Source: JBOFOR01 sp051654865
GTDB lineage: Bacteria > Bacillota > Clostridia > Peptostreptococcales > Peptostreptococcaceae
Length of the DNA: 64,000 nt
NCBI GenBank assembly: GCA_051654865.1
Contig: JBOFYV010000053.1
Span: 62,001 to 126,000, forward strand
Direction of reading: 5' to 3'
The notes beneath the pieces are model-generated. The model did not search any database, had not been told where the DNA came from, and saw nothing but the letters and a program-made list of their open reading frames with translations. Within the stretch, counting starts at the first letter, position 1; each line of letters starts with the position of its first letter. The position numbers and the translations under genes were made by a program. Shown piece by piece: positions 1-10,120 of the stretch.

Positions 1-1
1 T

Positions 2-139
2 ACTATCGGTGGTATAATATACGGAATTAAACCTAAGAAACTTAACTTTAAATGTTTTGGTTTTCATGAAATATTTCATATATTTATATTATTAGGAAGT
101 TTATTTCATTTCTTGTCAGTATATATATATGTTGTATAG
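2..139 (+). CDS. Hemolysin III family membrane protein, C-terminal fragment
   Basis: Only the last 45 codons lie in the window; the gene starts before base 1. The reading frame ends at TAG 137-139. The translated end carries the pattern FGFHEIFHIFILLGS followed by a last hydrophobic helix and a second His. This is the conserved C-terminal end of the hemolysin III / YqfA (PAQR-like) family of seven-helix membrane proteins, in which the His residues are thought to bind metal. The family has been linked to haemolysis and to membrane stress, but its role in Firmicutes is unclear. A perfect palindromic terminator follows at once. Confidence 0.8.
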   Translation, partial: TIGGIIYGIKPKKLNFKCFGFHEIFHIFILLGSLFHFLSVYIYVV

Positions 140-150
140 TATCCTTACAT

Positions 151-178
151 AAAAAGCTAATCAATTGATTAGCTTTTT
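151..178. terminator. Bidirectional hairpin terminator
   Basis: A perfect palindrome with the arm AAAAAGCTAATC and its complement ending in TTTTT. It serves the hemolysin III gene and, on the other strand, the small gene ending at 295. Confidence 0.8.
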
Positions 179-294
179 ATAATATCATATGATGTGGATA
201 ATTCAAATAACTTATCATAAACAGCTTATACTAGTGATAAAATTACTAATATCTATTAAATCTACAAACATTATACTTAACCTCCTATGGTTCA

Positions 295-432
295 TTACTT
301 CTCACTGACTACTAAAGATGCTATACATAATGCAATTCCCATACCAAGTATAAACCAAAGTTGAGTAAATATAAAACCAATTATTCCTAAAAGTATGCCT
401 GCCACTGATACTGTATATTTTTTACTTTTCAT
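295..432 (-). CDS. Small two-helix membrane protein, unknown
   Basis: A 45-residue protein starting MKSKKYTVSV. The longer frame (to 513) is rejected because a strong Shine-Dalgarno (GGGGGTGGG) sits just before the ATG at 432. Two hydrophobic stretches, about residues 8-23 and 25-41, are separated by a short turn, so it is probably a small integral membrane protein. No family is recognised. It stands alone, convergent with the hemolysin III gene. Confidence 0.55.
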   Translation of the reverse strand: MKSKKYTVSVAGILLGIIGFIFTQLWFILGMGIALCIASLVVSEK

Positions 433-610
433 ATTGACCCACCCCCTAATAAACTTTACTATTATTATAAGATTTATAATTGAATCACTAATAATATATA
501 TGCATATTAGCAATTCTCATAGACTAAAGATTATTAATTTAACTTATCGTTAGTAAATTTGCTATATTTGGGTATAAATAATAAAAAGAATGATATAGAA
601 GGATAAAGTT

Positions 611-2026
611 ATGGTAAAAAATAATAAAATAATATCTGAAAAGAATGTACTACAAACTATTATCGATAATGTACCAGAAATAATATTTTATAAAGATAAA
701 CATTTAAAATATATTGGTATAAATAAACCCTGTAAAAAATTCTATAATGATAGAGGAATTTATGATATTATAGGAAAATCAGATTTAGATTTTCCGCTAG
801 ATAAGGAATTTATAGAGACTTGTATTAATAATGATAGAATTGTTTTGGATAATAAACAGGCAATTAATTTTATTGAATACGCTAAATATCATAATCGTGA
901 TGAATACCAAATATTAGAGACGACGAAGACTCCAGTTATAGATGAAGATGGCAATATTGAAGGCCTAGTGGGAGTCGTAAGAGACATAACAGAACAAACA
1001 AAATTAGAAAAAAAATTAAGATATATGAGTTATACAGACCAACTTACGGGATTATACAATAGAAGTTATTTTGATGAAAAAATTAAAGAATTAGCAGAGA
1101 AAAAGTATTATCCAATAGGAGTTATAACTGGAGATGTAAATGGATTAAAAATTGTAAATGATACTCTTGGTCATCTAGAAGGAGATAAATTGCTAAAGTT
1201 ATTATCTACTATTTTAAAAGGAGCATGTAACGAAAATGGATTTGTATTTCGTTGGGGTGGAGATGAGTTCATTACTATTTTGCCAAATGCGACTGAAGAT
1301 GATTGTATAAATTTTATAGCTAAAGTTAATTATCTTTGTGATCAAGAAGTTAATGAAAATTTCAAATTAAGTATATCTCATGGATATTCATTTTTTAATG
1401 AAGGTAGTGAGATAGATGACGTATTAAGAGCATCAGAGAATGAAGCTTACAAAGTCAAGATGTCAAGTGATAAAAGCATTAGAACGTCTATGCTACTAAA
1501 ACTTAAAAATAATTTACAATTAAAAAATCTTGAAACACAAGAACATACTAATAGAGTGTCTAATTATTGTATGAAGATTGGAAAAAAGTTAAACTTTGAT
1601 AAATCTCAATTAAATCAACTTCTTCTAGTTGCACAATTACATGATATAGGTAAAATTGGAATTCCAGAGAAAATATTACTAAAACCAGGTAATTTATCAA
1701 AAAGTGAATTTGAGATAATGAAAACTCATTCAGAAAAAGGATATAGGCTGGCGCTATTACTCCCAGAGTTAAGCCATATAGCTAGAGAAATACTCACACA
1801 CCATGAAAGATGGGATGGTAAAGGATATCCTCTAGGATTAGAAGCTGAAGAAATTCCATTAAATGCTAGGATTATTAGTGTAGTTGATGCTTTTGATGCC
1901 ATAACTCATGATAGACCTTATCAAAAGGGAAAAAGTAAAGATGAAGCTATAGATGAGTTAAAACGTTGTTCAGGTAAACAATTTGACCCTAATATAGTTG
2001 ATCTATTTTGTAAATTAATAAAGTAA
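611..2026 (+). CDS. PAS-GGDEF-HD-GYP signalling protein (cyclic-di-GMP turnover)
   Basis: A 471-residue soluble protein with three domains in order. A PAS sensor lies at about residues 12-130. A GGDEF domain lies at about 140-285, with an intact GGDEF motif at 216-220. An HD-GYP domain lies at about 305-465, with HD at 344-345, HHER at 397-400 and GYP at 405-407. The first catalytic domain would make cyclic-di-GMP and the second would degrade it (or a related dinucleotide). The usual RxxD inhibitory site before GGDEF is not present, so product inhibition is unlikely. There is no membrane segment, so the PAS domain probably senses a cytoplasmic signal. Shine-Dalgarno GAAGGA precedes the ATG. 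The gene is monocistronic with its own terminator. Confidence 0.9.
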   Translation: MVKNNKIISEKNVLQTIIDNVPEIIFYKDKHLKYIGINKPCKKFYNDRGIYDIIGKSDLDFPLDKEFIETCINNDRIVLDNKQAINFIEYAKYHNRDEYQILETTKTPVIDEDGNIEGLVGVVRDITEQTKLEKKLRYMSYTDQLTGLYNRSYFDEKIKELAEKKYYPIGVITGDVNGLKIVNDTLGHLEGDKLLKLLSTILKGACNENGFVFRWGGDEFITILPNATEDDCINFIAKVNYLCDQEVNENFKLSISHGYSFFNEGSEIDDVLRASENEAYKVKMSSDKSIRTSMLLKLKNNLQLKNLETQEHTNRVSNYCMKIGKKLNFDKSQLNQLLLVAQLHDIGKIGIPEKILLKPGNLSKSEFEIMKTHSEKGYRLALLLPELSHIAREILTHHERWDGKGYPLGLEAEEIPLNARIISVVDAFDAITHDRPYQKGKSKDEAIDELKRCSGKQFDPNIVDLFCKLIK

Positions 2027-2030
2027 GTTT

Positions 2031-2073
2031 AAGAAGAATTACTGATATACTATAGTAATTCTTCTTTTATTTT
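2031..2073 (+). terminator. Rho-independent terminator
   Basis: The stem AAGAAGAATTACT pairs with AGTAATTCTTCTT and is followed by a T-rich tail, directly after the GGDEF/HD-GYP gene. Confidence 0.8.
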
Positions 2074-2152
2074 AGTGTATAAAGTTATATACTTTCGTAA
2101 ATTTTTAAAGAATATAGTATAATAAGAGTAGATTATTATAGGAGGACTTAGT

Positions 2153-3355
2153 ATGAAAATTATTCACACAAGTGATTGGCATATAGGAAAAATAGTAAAT
2201 GAATTTTCAATGATAGAAGATCAAAAATACATATTAGATGAATTATTACAGTTAACAGATAAAGAAGAAGCTAAAGTAATTATTATCGCAGGAGATATAT
2301 ATGATAGGTCTATTCCGCCTGTAGAGGCTGTAGAGTTATTAAATAAAACACTGAGTACATTAATTTTGGATAAAAATATAAAAGTGCTTATGATTTCTGG
2401 TAATCATGATGGTGGTGAAAGGCTGAGTTTCGGAAGTGATTTACTAGAAAAAGCAGGTTTATATATATCAGGAAATGATGATGAAGTATATAAGAAAGTG
2501 ACTCTTATTGAAAATAATGTAAAAGTTAATTTTTATCTTGTTCCATATAAAGATCCAGTTCTAACAAAAAGACTTCTTAAAAATAAAGAAATAAGAAATC
2601 ATAATGATGCAATGGAAGCTGTAATAAGTCAAATAAAAGAAACTTTAGATAAAAATGAAGTAAACATATTAGTTGGACATGGTTATATGACAACGAGAAG
2701 AGATGATACTATAGGTATGAATCAAGATATATATGAAAAAACAGAATTAGAAATATCAGAATCAGAAAGACCATTATCTATAGGTGGCACTGATTTAATA
2801 GATGCTAGCTTATTCGATGAATTTGATTATGTAGCATTAGGTCATTTACACGGAAGACAAAAAATAGGAAGAAAAGAAATGAGATATAGCGGTACATTGC
2901 TAAAATATTCATTTTCAGAAGTTAACCATAAAAAGGGTGTTACCATATTAGATATTAAAGAAAAGAATCATATAGATATAAAATCAAAAGAATTAAAACC
3001 ACTAAGAGATTTGAGGATAGTAAGAGGAAACTTAGATGATATAATTGAATTTGGTAGAAATGTCGATATAGGTAAAGATGATTACATACAAGCAATATTA
3101 ACAGATGATGGAGAATTAATGAATCCTATGGAAAAATTAAGATCTGTTTATCCAAATACTATGTTAATTACAAGAGAAAGAAAAAGAGAGTACAATAAAG
3201 ATAAAACTTCTGCAAAAGGTGAATATAAAAGTAAAAGTAAATTAGATTTATTTAAGGAGTTTTATCAAGACTTAGGTAATGGAGAATATACAGCAGATAA
3301 AGAATCTGTTTTGATAAATACGATTAATTCAGTTTTAAAAAAGGAGGTTGAATAA
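2153..3355 (+). CDS. sbcD: SbcD nuclease subunit (Mre11 family)
   Basis: A 400-residue metallophosphoesterase. The phosphodiesterase motifs are visible: SDWHIG at 7-12, AGDIYDR, SGNHD, VGHGY and LGHLHG. These bind the two Mn ions of Mre11/SbcD nucleases. With SbcC it forms the ATP-dependent double-strand exonuclease and hairpin endonuclease that processes DNA ends and palindromes. Shine-Dalgarno TAGGAGGAC precedes the ATG. Its stop codon overlaps the start of sbcC by one base, so the two are translationally coupled. The length is normal for the family. Confidence 0.95.
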   Translation: MKIIHTSDWHIGKIVNEFSMIEDQKYILDELLQLTDKEEAKVIIIAGDIYDRSIPPVEAVELLNKTLSTLILDKNIKVLMISGNHDGGERLSFGSDLLEKAGLYISGNDDEVYKKVTLIENNVKVNFYLVPYKDPVLTKRLLKNKEIRNHNDAMEAVISQIKETLDKNEVNILVGHGYMTTRRDDTIGMNQDIYEKTELEISESERPLSIGGTDLIDASLFDEFDYVALGHLHGRQKIGRKEMRYSGTLLKYSFSEVNHKKGVTILDIKEKNHIDIKSKELKPLRDLRIVRGNLDDIIEFGRNVDIGKDDYIQAILTDDGELMNPMEKLRSVYPNTMLITRERKREYNKDKTSAKGEYKSKSKLDLFKEFYQDLGNGEYTADKESVLINTINSVLKKEVE

Positions 3356-6300
3356 TGAGACCTATAAAATTAACAATGTGTGCCTTTGGACCTTATGCAA
3401 ATAAGCAAATAATAGATTTTGAAGAATTAAAAGGAAGAAATATATTTGTTATATCAGGAAAAACAGGCGCTGGAAAGACAACAATATTTGACGCTATAAG
3501 TTACGCATTATATGGAGAAGCTAGTGGCGAATCTAGAGAAACAGATTCTCTAAGAAGTCATTTTTCAGATGATGATGTAGAAACATATGTAGAATTAGAA
3601 TTTGAATTAAGAGGTAAAACATATACGGTTAATAGGATTCCTAAACAGAAAAAAAAGAAAACCAGAGGTGAAGGCTATACTGAAAAAGGAGCTGATGCAA
3701 CACTAACTCTTCCTGATGGAAAAGTTATAACTAAAGTTAAGCCAGTTACAGATAAGTTGATTGAAATTCTAGGAATAACAAAAGAACAATTTAAACAAAT
3801 TGTTATGCTTCCTCAGGGAGAATTCAAGAAGCTCTTGCTAGCAGATTCTCTAGAAAGAGAGAGTATTTTTAGGAAAATATTCAATACTTATGATTTTGAA
3901 AAAATACAATTAGAATTAAAAGATAAGGCGATAGGTCTAAGTAAAAAAAGAAGTAAAAGTAAAGATAAGATGCAAACACACTTAGAAAGTATCAAAGGAG
4001 AGCACGATATAACAATAGATGAATACGTTGATTTTCCATTAGTAATAGAAAATTTAAAAGAATTAATAGAAACAAATAAATCAAGTTATAAAAATATCGA
4101 AAAAGAAGCTAAGGAGATTGAAGATAAATTAAAAATTAAAAATATCGAAAAAGCTAATATAGAAAATAACAATAACTTATTAAAAGAAAAAGAGGAATTG
4201 ATAAATATAGTAAACCAATTAATTTCTAAAAAAGAAGAATTCGATAATAAAAAAATTGATATTAAAAATGCTAGCAATGCTAGAGAAATAAAATACATAG
4301 AGGATAAATTCTTAGATGTTGAAAATAAGATACAAAAACGTGAAAGTGATTATAAGTTAAGCTTGAATAATATAGAAAGGCTAAAACTTAATTGTATTGA
4401 AACTAAAGAATCTTTAAAATTAGAGGAGGCTAAAGATAAAACTAGAGAAAAGTTAACTATAGAAATAGATACCTTAAAAAATATACAACCTAAAATAATA
4501 GAATTAGATACTTTAAACATAAAAGTAAAGGATTTAAATAAAAATGCTAAAGAAGTACAATCTAAAATAATACAAACTAAAGCTTCAAATGAATCCTTAA
4601 AAAAGGATAAAATTTACTATGAAAATACGTTAAAAGACATATCCTCTCTAGAAACTAAAAAAGTTGAAATTGAAAATGATATTAATAATAATAATAAAGT
4701 CTTGGATGACATAAGAGGATTATTTAAAGTCATAAAATCATATGAAAATGATAAATTAAATCACTTTAATTTAAGTAACGAGTATTCTAAATTTGATATA
4801 GATTACTTAGATATAAAAAATAATTTTAATAAAATGGATGATCTTTACAAAAAAGAGCAAGCTGGAATATTAGCAACCCAATTAAAGGAGAACTCACCAT
4901 GTCCAGTTTGTGGTTCAAATACTCATCCTAACCCTGCAAAATTAAAATATGATATTAAGATTCCTACAAAGGAAGAATTAAAATTAGCGAAAGAAAATTT
5001 AGATAAATTTGAACTTGATAAAACATCTAAACTAAATAGTTTAACTAAATTAAAATCAGACATTGATAATAAATTAGATTTTATAGAAGAAAATTTAATT
5101 AAATTTTCAACAGTACTAAACATAGATGTAAAGTATGACGAAACTACATACACTGAGGTTACATTAAAAGGAAAAGAGTTAAAAATAATTATTGATGAAC
5201 AACAAAACTCACTACAAAAAATAATAAACAAAATTGCTTTAAAAGACTCTATAAATAATAAAGTTAAAGAAATAGAGGAATGCATATCTTTAAATGAAAA
5301 AAGTTTAATAACATTAGAAGAAACTGAAAAAATTTATTTAAAAGATTTAACTGAAATAGCTACTAAAATAGATGAATATAAAAAAGATATACCTGAAAAT
5401 ATTCAAGATATAAAAACATTAACTAATACTATTGAAATTAAGTGTAAAGAACTAAAAGAAAGTAAATTAAAATTAAGTAAGCTAAGAGAAGAAAATGAAA
5501 TAATATCTAAAAAACTAGAAGGAGAAGTCTCGACTTCTAATGAAATATATAAATCTATATTAGAGTTAAAAATAGAAAGAGATAAATTAAAAATAGATTT
5601 TGAAAATTCTTTGACTGAATTTAATTTTAAAGAAAAGAAACTTTATGATAATGCAAAGATGTTAATTGATAACATAGATGTCCTTCAAAAACAAGTTGAA
5701 GATTATGATTCTAAACTTAATTTAGCACAATCTAAAAAGGAATATATATTAAATAAAACAAAAGATTTACTACATATTGATTTAATGAATATAAATGACA
5801 AAATAATTCTTTTAGAAGCTGATAAAAAAAACATATATAATAAAAAAGAAGAGAGTCATTCTATATTAGATGCAAATAAGTATATATTAAAGAGTGTGGA
5901 AACTCTAAATGTAGAGTTTAAAGAAATAGAGGATGAGTATAGGGTAGTGGGAGAGTTAGCAGATTTAGCTACAGGAAAAAAATCTCCTTATATTTCATTT
6001 GAAAGGTATATATTAGCCTCGTATTTTCAAGATATAATAGAAGCAGCCAATATAAGACTTGAAAAAATGACTGGTGATAGATTTACTCTTATAAGAAAAA
6101 CTACCAAAAGCAAAGGCGCTGGTCAAAAAGGATTAGAACTTGAAATTTATGATAATTATACAGATAGCTCAAGAGATGTGAGCTCATTATCTGGAGGTGA
6201 AAGTTTTAAAGCTTCTCTATCTTTAGCTTTAGGTCTATCAGATGTGGTGCAATCAAATGCAGGAGGTGTATCATTAGATACAATGTTTGTAGATGAAGGT

Positions 6301-6480
6301 TTTGGTACACTAGACCCTCAGTCTTTAGATAACGCAATAGATAGCTTGCTAGAGCTTCAAAGAGGCGGAAGGCTCGTTGGTATTATTTCTCATGTAGAAG
6401 AATTAAAAGAGAGAATTGATGCAAAACTTGAAGTTATATCAACATCAAAAGGAAGTAGGGCAAATTTTAATATACTATAA
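3355..6480 (+). CDS. sbcC: SbcC ATPase subunit (Rad50 family)
   Basis: A 1041-residue SMC-like ATPase. Walker A (GKTGAGKTT) is at about residues 36-44. Two very long Lys/Glu-rich coiled-coil arms meet at a zinc hook, CPVCG, near residue 516. The signature motif LSGGES is near 945 and Walker B (MFVDEGFG) near 978. It partners SbcD, overlapping it by one base. It clamps DNA ends and drives nuclease action by ATP binding. The coiled coil is very A-rich, which creates spurious frames on the other strand. Confidence 0.95.
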   Translation: MRPIKLTMCAFGPYANKQIIDFEELKGRNIFVISGKTGAGKTTIFDAISYALYGEASGESRETDSLRSHFSDDDVETYVELEFELRGKTYTVNRIPKQKKKKTRGEGYTEKGADATLTLPDGKVITKVKPVTDKLIEILGITKEQFKQIVMLPQGEFKKLLLADSLERESIFRKIFNTYDFEKIQLELKDKAIGLSKKRSKSKDKMQTHLESIKGEHDITIDEYVDFPLVIENLKELIETNKSSYKNIEKEAKEIEDKLKIKNIEKANIENNNNLLKEKEELINIVNQLISKKEEFDNKKIDIKNASNAREIKYIEDKFLDVENKIQKRESDYKLSLNNIERLKLNCIETKESLKLEEAKDKTREKLTIEIDTLKNIQPKIIELDTLNIKVKDLNKNAKEVQSKIIQTKASNESLKKDKIYYENTLKDISSLETKKVEIENDINNNNKVLDDIRGLFKVIKSYENDKLNHFNLSNEYSKFDIDYLDIKNNFNKMDDLYKKEQAGILATQLKENSPCPVCGSNTHPNPAKLKYDIKIPTKEELKLAKENLDKFELDKTSKLNSLTKLKSDIDNKLDFIEENLIKFSTVLNIDVKYDETTYTEVTLKGKELKIIIDEQQNSLQKIINKIALKDSINNKVKEIEECISLNEKSLITLEETEKIYLKDLTEIATKIDEYKKDIPENIQDIKTLTNTIEIKCKELKESKLKLSKLREENEIISKKLEGEVSTSNEIYKSILELKIERDKLKIDFENSLTEFNFKEKKLYDNAKMLIDNIDVLQKQVEDYDSKLNLAQSKKEYILNKTKDLLHIDLMNINDKIILLEADKKNIYNKKEESHSILDANKYILKSVETLNVEFKEIEDEYRVVGELADLATGKKSPYISFERYILASYFQDIIEAANIRLEKMTGDRFTLIRKTTKSKGAGQKGLELEIYDNYTDSSRDVSSLSGGESFKASLSLALGLSDVVQSNAGGVSLDTMFVDEGFGTLDPQSLDNAIDSLLELQRGGRLVGIISHVEELKERIDAKLEVISTSKGSRANFNIL

Positions 6481-6484
6481 ATGT

Positions 6485-6515
6485 AAAAGGAGGTGAATTA
6501 ATACCTCCTTTTATT
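6485..6515. terminator. Bidirectional terminator after sbcC
   Basis: The arm AAAAGGAGGT pairs with ACCTCCTTTT, followed by TTATT. It lies between the convergent sbcC and the gene at 6529-6933. The left arm mimics a Shine-Dalgarno but is part of the hairpin. Confidence 0.75.
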
Positions 6516-6528
6516 AGTTATAACAATA

Positions 6529-6933
6529 TTAGAATGCACACTCAATAAAGCTTATGTCCTTATACTCAACTGACATAGCTTTAAATTTAATTTTTCCATT
6601 ATCGCATACTATTCTATATCCTGATATACTCCTATTATCATATCTATCTACAACCATATAATAGCTAGATGGGTTATATCCTTTTTTCATTTCTATTCTA
6701 ACTAAAGGGCTCTTTTTGCAGTTTTCAATTGTAAATTTACCACCACCTGGAGATACTTTTGGTGCAGGTGTGTTGTCTACAATTTCATCATTAATATCAA
6801 AAGATGGATATACAAAATTTGAAGGGTCTACATATTTAACATTTGTATAGCTATTAATTTCTTCCATATCTCTTATAAACATTTTCATATATTTATTATA
6901 AGTTTCCCAGTATTCATTCCAAAAATTATCCAT
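6529..6933 (-). CDS. Hypothetical protein, 134 residues
   Basis: No family recognised. The N-terminal third is helical and rich in aromatic residues (FWNEYWETYNKYMK). A Pro/Gly linker (PAPKVSPGGGKF) follows. The rest looks like a beta-rich domain with several Tyr and two Cys, including a C-terminal CAF end. There is no signal peptide or membrane segment. Shine-Dalgarno AAAGGGGA supports the ATG at 6933. It is monocistronic and convergent with sbcC. A spore-associated role is possible but nothing in the sequence proves it. Confidence 0.65.
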   Translation of the reverse strand: MDNFWNEYWETYNKYMKMFIRDMEEINSYTNVKYVDPSNFVYPSFDINDEIVDNTPAPKVSPGGGKFTIENCKKSPLVRIEMKKGYNPSSYYMVVDRYDNRSISGYRIVCDNGKIKFKAMSVEYKDISFIECAF

Positions 6934-7182
6934 AATGTCATTCCCCTTTATAAAGTTATATTTGCATTTATTATATTATATGGTTCTATTTGTCAAAAGA
7001 TATCTAAAAATAAAATTATATATATAAATAATATATTATATTTCAATAATAAGGTTTAATTGATAAAATTATTAAGTATTAGGAATTTTTTATAAATATA
7101 AATTAGGACTAATTTCATAAAATAAAACATATAAACCTAACATGTAAATAAAAAATATATTACATAAAGAAAGGTGCTAATA

Positions 7183-8013
7183 ATGAAAGTATTAATAAGT
7201 TTAAAAAGAAAAGTAGTCAATGTTTATAGAATGATTAAATACGCCTACTTTAAAGATATAAGAATAAAATCTAAAATAATACACTATGGAAGTAATAAAA
7301 AACAATATTATAAACTGTATGAATCTAATCTGTATGAAAATAAACCTTTAGTAGTATTTATTCATGGAGGTGGCTGGTATCAAGGTAGTCCATCTTTGTA
7401 CAGTGGAATAGGTAAATATTTTTTTAAAAGAGGTTATCCTATAATTATAATTGGATATAGGCTTGTACCTAAATACAATTACCCCACACAAATAGATGAT
7501 GCATTTTTAGCCCTTAAGCATTATATGATAGAAAACTCTAATACAAAAAAAATAATAATAGGAGGTTACTCAGCAGGAGCAGAGATAGCTTCTCATTTAG
7601 CTTTTGATACAAAGAGATTAAGGCAGTATAATATTGATAAAAGTATTATTAAAGGTTTTTTGTCTATATCCGGAGTTTTAGATTTTACTAAATGTACATC
7701 TAATTATTCTAAAAAACTTCTACGTAATTACTTATATAAAGAAAATATTGTTGATACTAATCCTATTAATTTATTAAATATGAATAATATTATACCTTCG
7801 CTATGTATACATGGAGATAACGATTCAATAATTAACGTGAATAACTCAATATCATTTATAAATAAGTTAAATTTTTATAATATTCGCAAAAACATACAAT
7901 TAAGAATAATAGAAAATGCTTCTCATGAACATACTATTGATATGATAAGAGGTCCTGGAAATAAGTTCTCAAGATATGTTTTTGAATTTATAAATGAAAT
8001 AACTAATAATTAA
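7183..8013 (+). CDS. Alpha/beta hydrolase (HSL/esterase-like)
   Basis: A 276-residue esterase-type hydrolase. Its motifs are HGGGW (oxyanion hole), GYSAG (nucleophile Ser), HGDND (acid Asp) and ASHEH (catalytic His near the C terminus), which match the hormone-sensitive-lipase-like alpha/beta hydrolase group. The start is set at ATG 7183 because AAAGG lies 8 bases before it; an upstream in-frame GTG at 7174 falls inside that ribosome site. The substrate is unknown. The next gene is a sugar or lipid acyltransferase on the same strand, 61 bases away, so the two may add and remove acyl groups on the same envelope polymer; this is an inference. Confidence 0.8.
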   Translation: MKVLISLKRKVVNVYRMIKYAYFKDIRIKSKIIHYGSNKKQYYKLYESNLYENKPLVVFIHGGGWYQGSPSLYSGIGKYFFKRGYPIIIIGYRLVPKYNYPTQIDDAFLALKHYMIENSNTKKIIIGGYSAGAEIASHLAFDTKRLRQYNIDKSIIKGFLSISGVLDFTKCTSNYSKKLLRNYLYKENIVDTNPINLLNMNNIIPSLCIHGDNDSIINVNNSISFINKLNFYNIRKNIQLRIIENASHEHTIDMIRGPGNKFSRYVFEFINEITNN

Positions 8014-8074
8014 GTATTTAGCTGCTCAGTATGTTTTTTATTGAGGGGTAATACTGTCATAAGAGGAGATTAAA

Positions 8075-9061
8075 ATGAATAGTTTAAAAAATAATTACTT
8101 TATAGATAATTTAAAGGTAGTATTAATATTTTTAGTCGTATTCGGTCATTTAATTGAACGATATATAGACTACAATAACACATTAATGGGTATCTATATG
8201 TTTATATATACTTTCCATATGCCTTTATTTATATTTATTTCTGGCCTATTGTCCAAAAATCTTAATAAAAGTAAAAAAATATTTATAAAAAATTTATTGG
8301 TTCCTTACATTGTACTAAATATAATTTGGTATAGTTTAAGTTTTTTATACGCAGGCAAAACAAATATCCCTATATTATATCCAGGTTGGACGTTATGGTT
8401 TTTATTAAGCTTATTTTTTTGGAGAATTTCATTAAAGTATTTAGTACAGATTAAACATATACTATTTATAAGTTTTGTGCTTGGATTGTTAGTTGGTTTT
8501 GTTCCAAATGGTTCTATACTTTCATTTTCTAGAACAATAGTATATTTACCGTACTTTCTATTAGGATACTTTTCAAATCTAGATACAATAAAAAAATATA
8601 TTGATAAAATAAACCTTAATATAGGTGGGTCAATAATCGGAATGTTTATTTTTTCTATTTTAGCATTTTATATTGCTGAAAATAGTATTATTGATTATAA
8701 ATTTTTATATGGTTCATATTCGTACTTAGAGCTAGATATGAATATTTTTAAAGGTTTAATATATAGATCAACGTTATATATTGTTAGTATATTATTGAGC
8801 TTGCTTGTTTGCGGTGTTATTCCAAGAAAAAAAACTCTATACTCATCTATGGGAAAATCAACAATGTATGTATATGCTTTTCATATATATCTTGTTATTG
8901 CAATATATGGCTTAATGCCTTTATGGGATAGAAATATATTAAGCAATTGGCTTATATTACTTAGTCCGATTTTAATTACTTATATTTTATCTAGAAAAAC
9001 CGCAGAAAAAGCATATACATCAATGTTTAGCCCTATACTTAAATTAATAAAATTAACTTAG
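8075..9061 (+). CDS. Membrane acyltransferase, acyltransferase-3 family
   Basis: A 328-residue polytopic protein with about ten hydrophobic helices. The family's marks are at the N terminus: DNLKVVLI, then FGH with the catalytic His in the first helix, then FHMPLFIFISG. Such proteins transfer acetyl or other acyl groups from the cytoplasm to surface polysaccharides, peptidoglycan or lipids. There is no C-terminal SGNH domain, unlike OatA. It is preceded by AGAGGAG and probably co-expressed with the hydrolase upstream. The acceptor cannot be told from sequence. Confidence 0.8.
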   Translation: MNSLKNNYFIDNLKVVLIFLVVFGHLIERYIDYNNTLMGIYMFIYTFHMPLFIFISGLLSKNLNKSKKIFIKNLLVPYIVLNIIWYSLSFLYAGKTNIPILYPGWTLWFLLSLFFWRISLKYLVQIKHILFISFVLGLLVGFVPNGSILSFSRTIVYLPYFLLGYFSNLDTIKKYIDKINLNIGGSIIGMFIFSILAFYIAENSIIDYKFLYGSYSYLELDMNIFKGLIYRSTLYIVSILLSLLVCGVIPRKKTLYSSMGKSTMYVYAFHIYLVIAIYGLMPLWDRNILSNWLILLSPILITYILSRKTAEKAYTSMFSPILKLIKLT

Positions 9062-9088
9062 ATCACATCAATCGATGTGATTTTTATT
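9061..9088 (+). terminator. Terminator of the hydrolase-acyltransferase pair
   Basis: The stem TCACATC/GATGTGA is followed by TTTTTATTT, immediately after the acyltransferase stop. Confidence 0.8.
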
Positions 9089-9160
9089 TACATAATATTA
9101 TTATATTAAACATACTAAATAATAATATTGTTTTTGCAAATAATATTAGGGGTGATGTAT

Positions 9161-10120
9161 ATGTATATATTGAATATAGATACTAGAGATAAATTAACTA
9201 AATTTGATAGAAATTTTTATAATACAAAAGATTCCTTTCTTATACTTAGTGGTATTGAGGAATTAAAATTAATTAAAGATATTCTAGATATAGATGAAAT
9301 TACGTTTAAAGACTGTTTACAATTTGATGAAAATATAAAACTTGACCTTTTTGATAATTATGATTTTTTAAGTATCAATACATTTGAAATAGTGAATAAT
9401 GAAATAATGGTACAGGAAGTTAATATTTACTTGTCAGATAATTTTATACTAGTTATATGCAATGACTCTCATTTTTTATTTGAAATAACAAGAAGTATAA
9501 TAATGAACAACACTCATATGGAAAAAGATCCTAGTATTGTAGCTCTTTTCAAAATAAACTATATAATATTTAAAAATATTATAAGACATCAATTTGAAAG
9601 CTTAGAAAAACTTGAAGATATAATACTAGATTTAGAAGATGAGATGATGGAAGCTACTATGGATAATCATATAGCTAGAATAAATTATGTTAGAAAGATG
9701 ACTAGAACTGTTGTAAAAAATATACGTCCACTACTTTATATCAGTGATAGAATACTAAAGGAAGATATAAGATATTTAAAGTATTCTGATGTTAAGAAAT
9801 ATAATCTTGATAATTTGCAAAGTATTGATTTTAGTATTGATAAACTATATAAATTTGCATTATCAACTAGAGAATTAGCAGATAAGCTTTTAGATATATA
9901 TTCATCAAAAGTAGGTGAAAAAACCAATCGTTTAATAACTAAACTTACTATTCTTACAGGTATAGCAGCTCCTCTTACTATAATTACAGGTATTTATGGA
10001 ATGAACTTTAGAGTGATGCCTGAATTGAATTATATTTATGGGTATCCTTTAACTTTAGGGTTTATGTTATTAATTATAATTATAGGTATAATAATTTTTA
10101 AAATTAAAAAGATTCTATAA
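9161..10120 (+). CDS. CorA-like divalent metal ion transporter
   Basis: A 319-residue protein with a large soluble N-terminal domain and two C-terminal membrane helices. The first helix ends in the selectivity motif YGMNF, followed by MPELNY, as in CorA-type Mg/Co/Ni channels. The long acidic and helical region before the membrane segment (about residues 140-250) fits the pore-lining stalk. AGGGGTG just upstream favours ATG 9161 over the longer TTG/ATG starts; ATG 9155 is the alternative. It is monocistronic. The ion is probably Mg2+, but Co2+ or Zn2+ export cannot be excluded. Confidence 0.88.
   Translation: MYILNIDTRDKLTKFDRNFYNTKDSFLILSGIEELKLIKDILDIDEITFKDCLQFDENIKLDLFDNYDFLSINTFEIVNNEIMVQEVNIYLSDNFILVICNDSHFLFEITRSIIMNNTHMEKDPSIVALFKINYIIFKNIIRHQFESLEKLEDIILDLEDEMMEATMDNHIARINYVRKMTRTVVKNIRPLLYISDRILKEDIRYLKYSDVKKYNLDNLQSIDFSIDKLYKFALSTRELADKLLDIYSSKVGEKTNRLITKLTILTGIAAPLTIITGIYGMNFRVMPELNYIYGYPLTLGFMLLIIIIGIIIFKIKKIL

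Noticed and set aside
193..201. TGTGGATAA, a perfect DnaA box, and a second at 30094-30102 (TTATACACA)
   Set aside because: Single isolated 9-mers; no cluster, no dnaA or dnaN gene and no AT-rich unwinding array, so not an origin.
7174..7182. Upstream GTG start of the alpha/beta hydrolase
   Set aside because: It overlaps the AAAGG ribosome site that serves ATG 7183.
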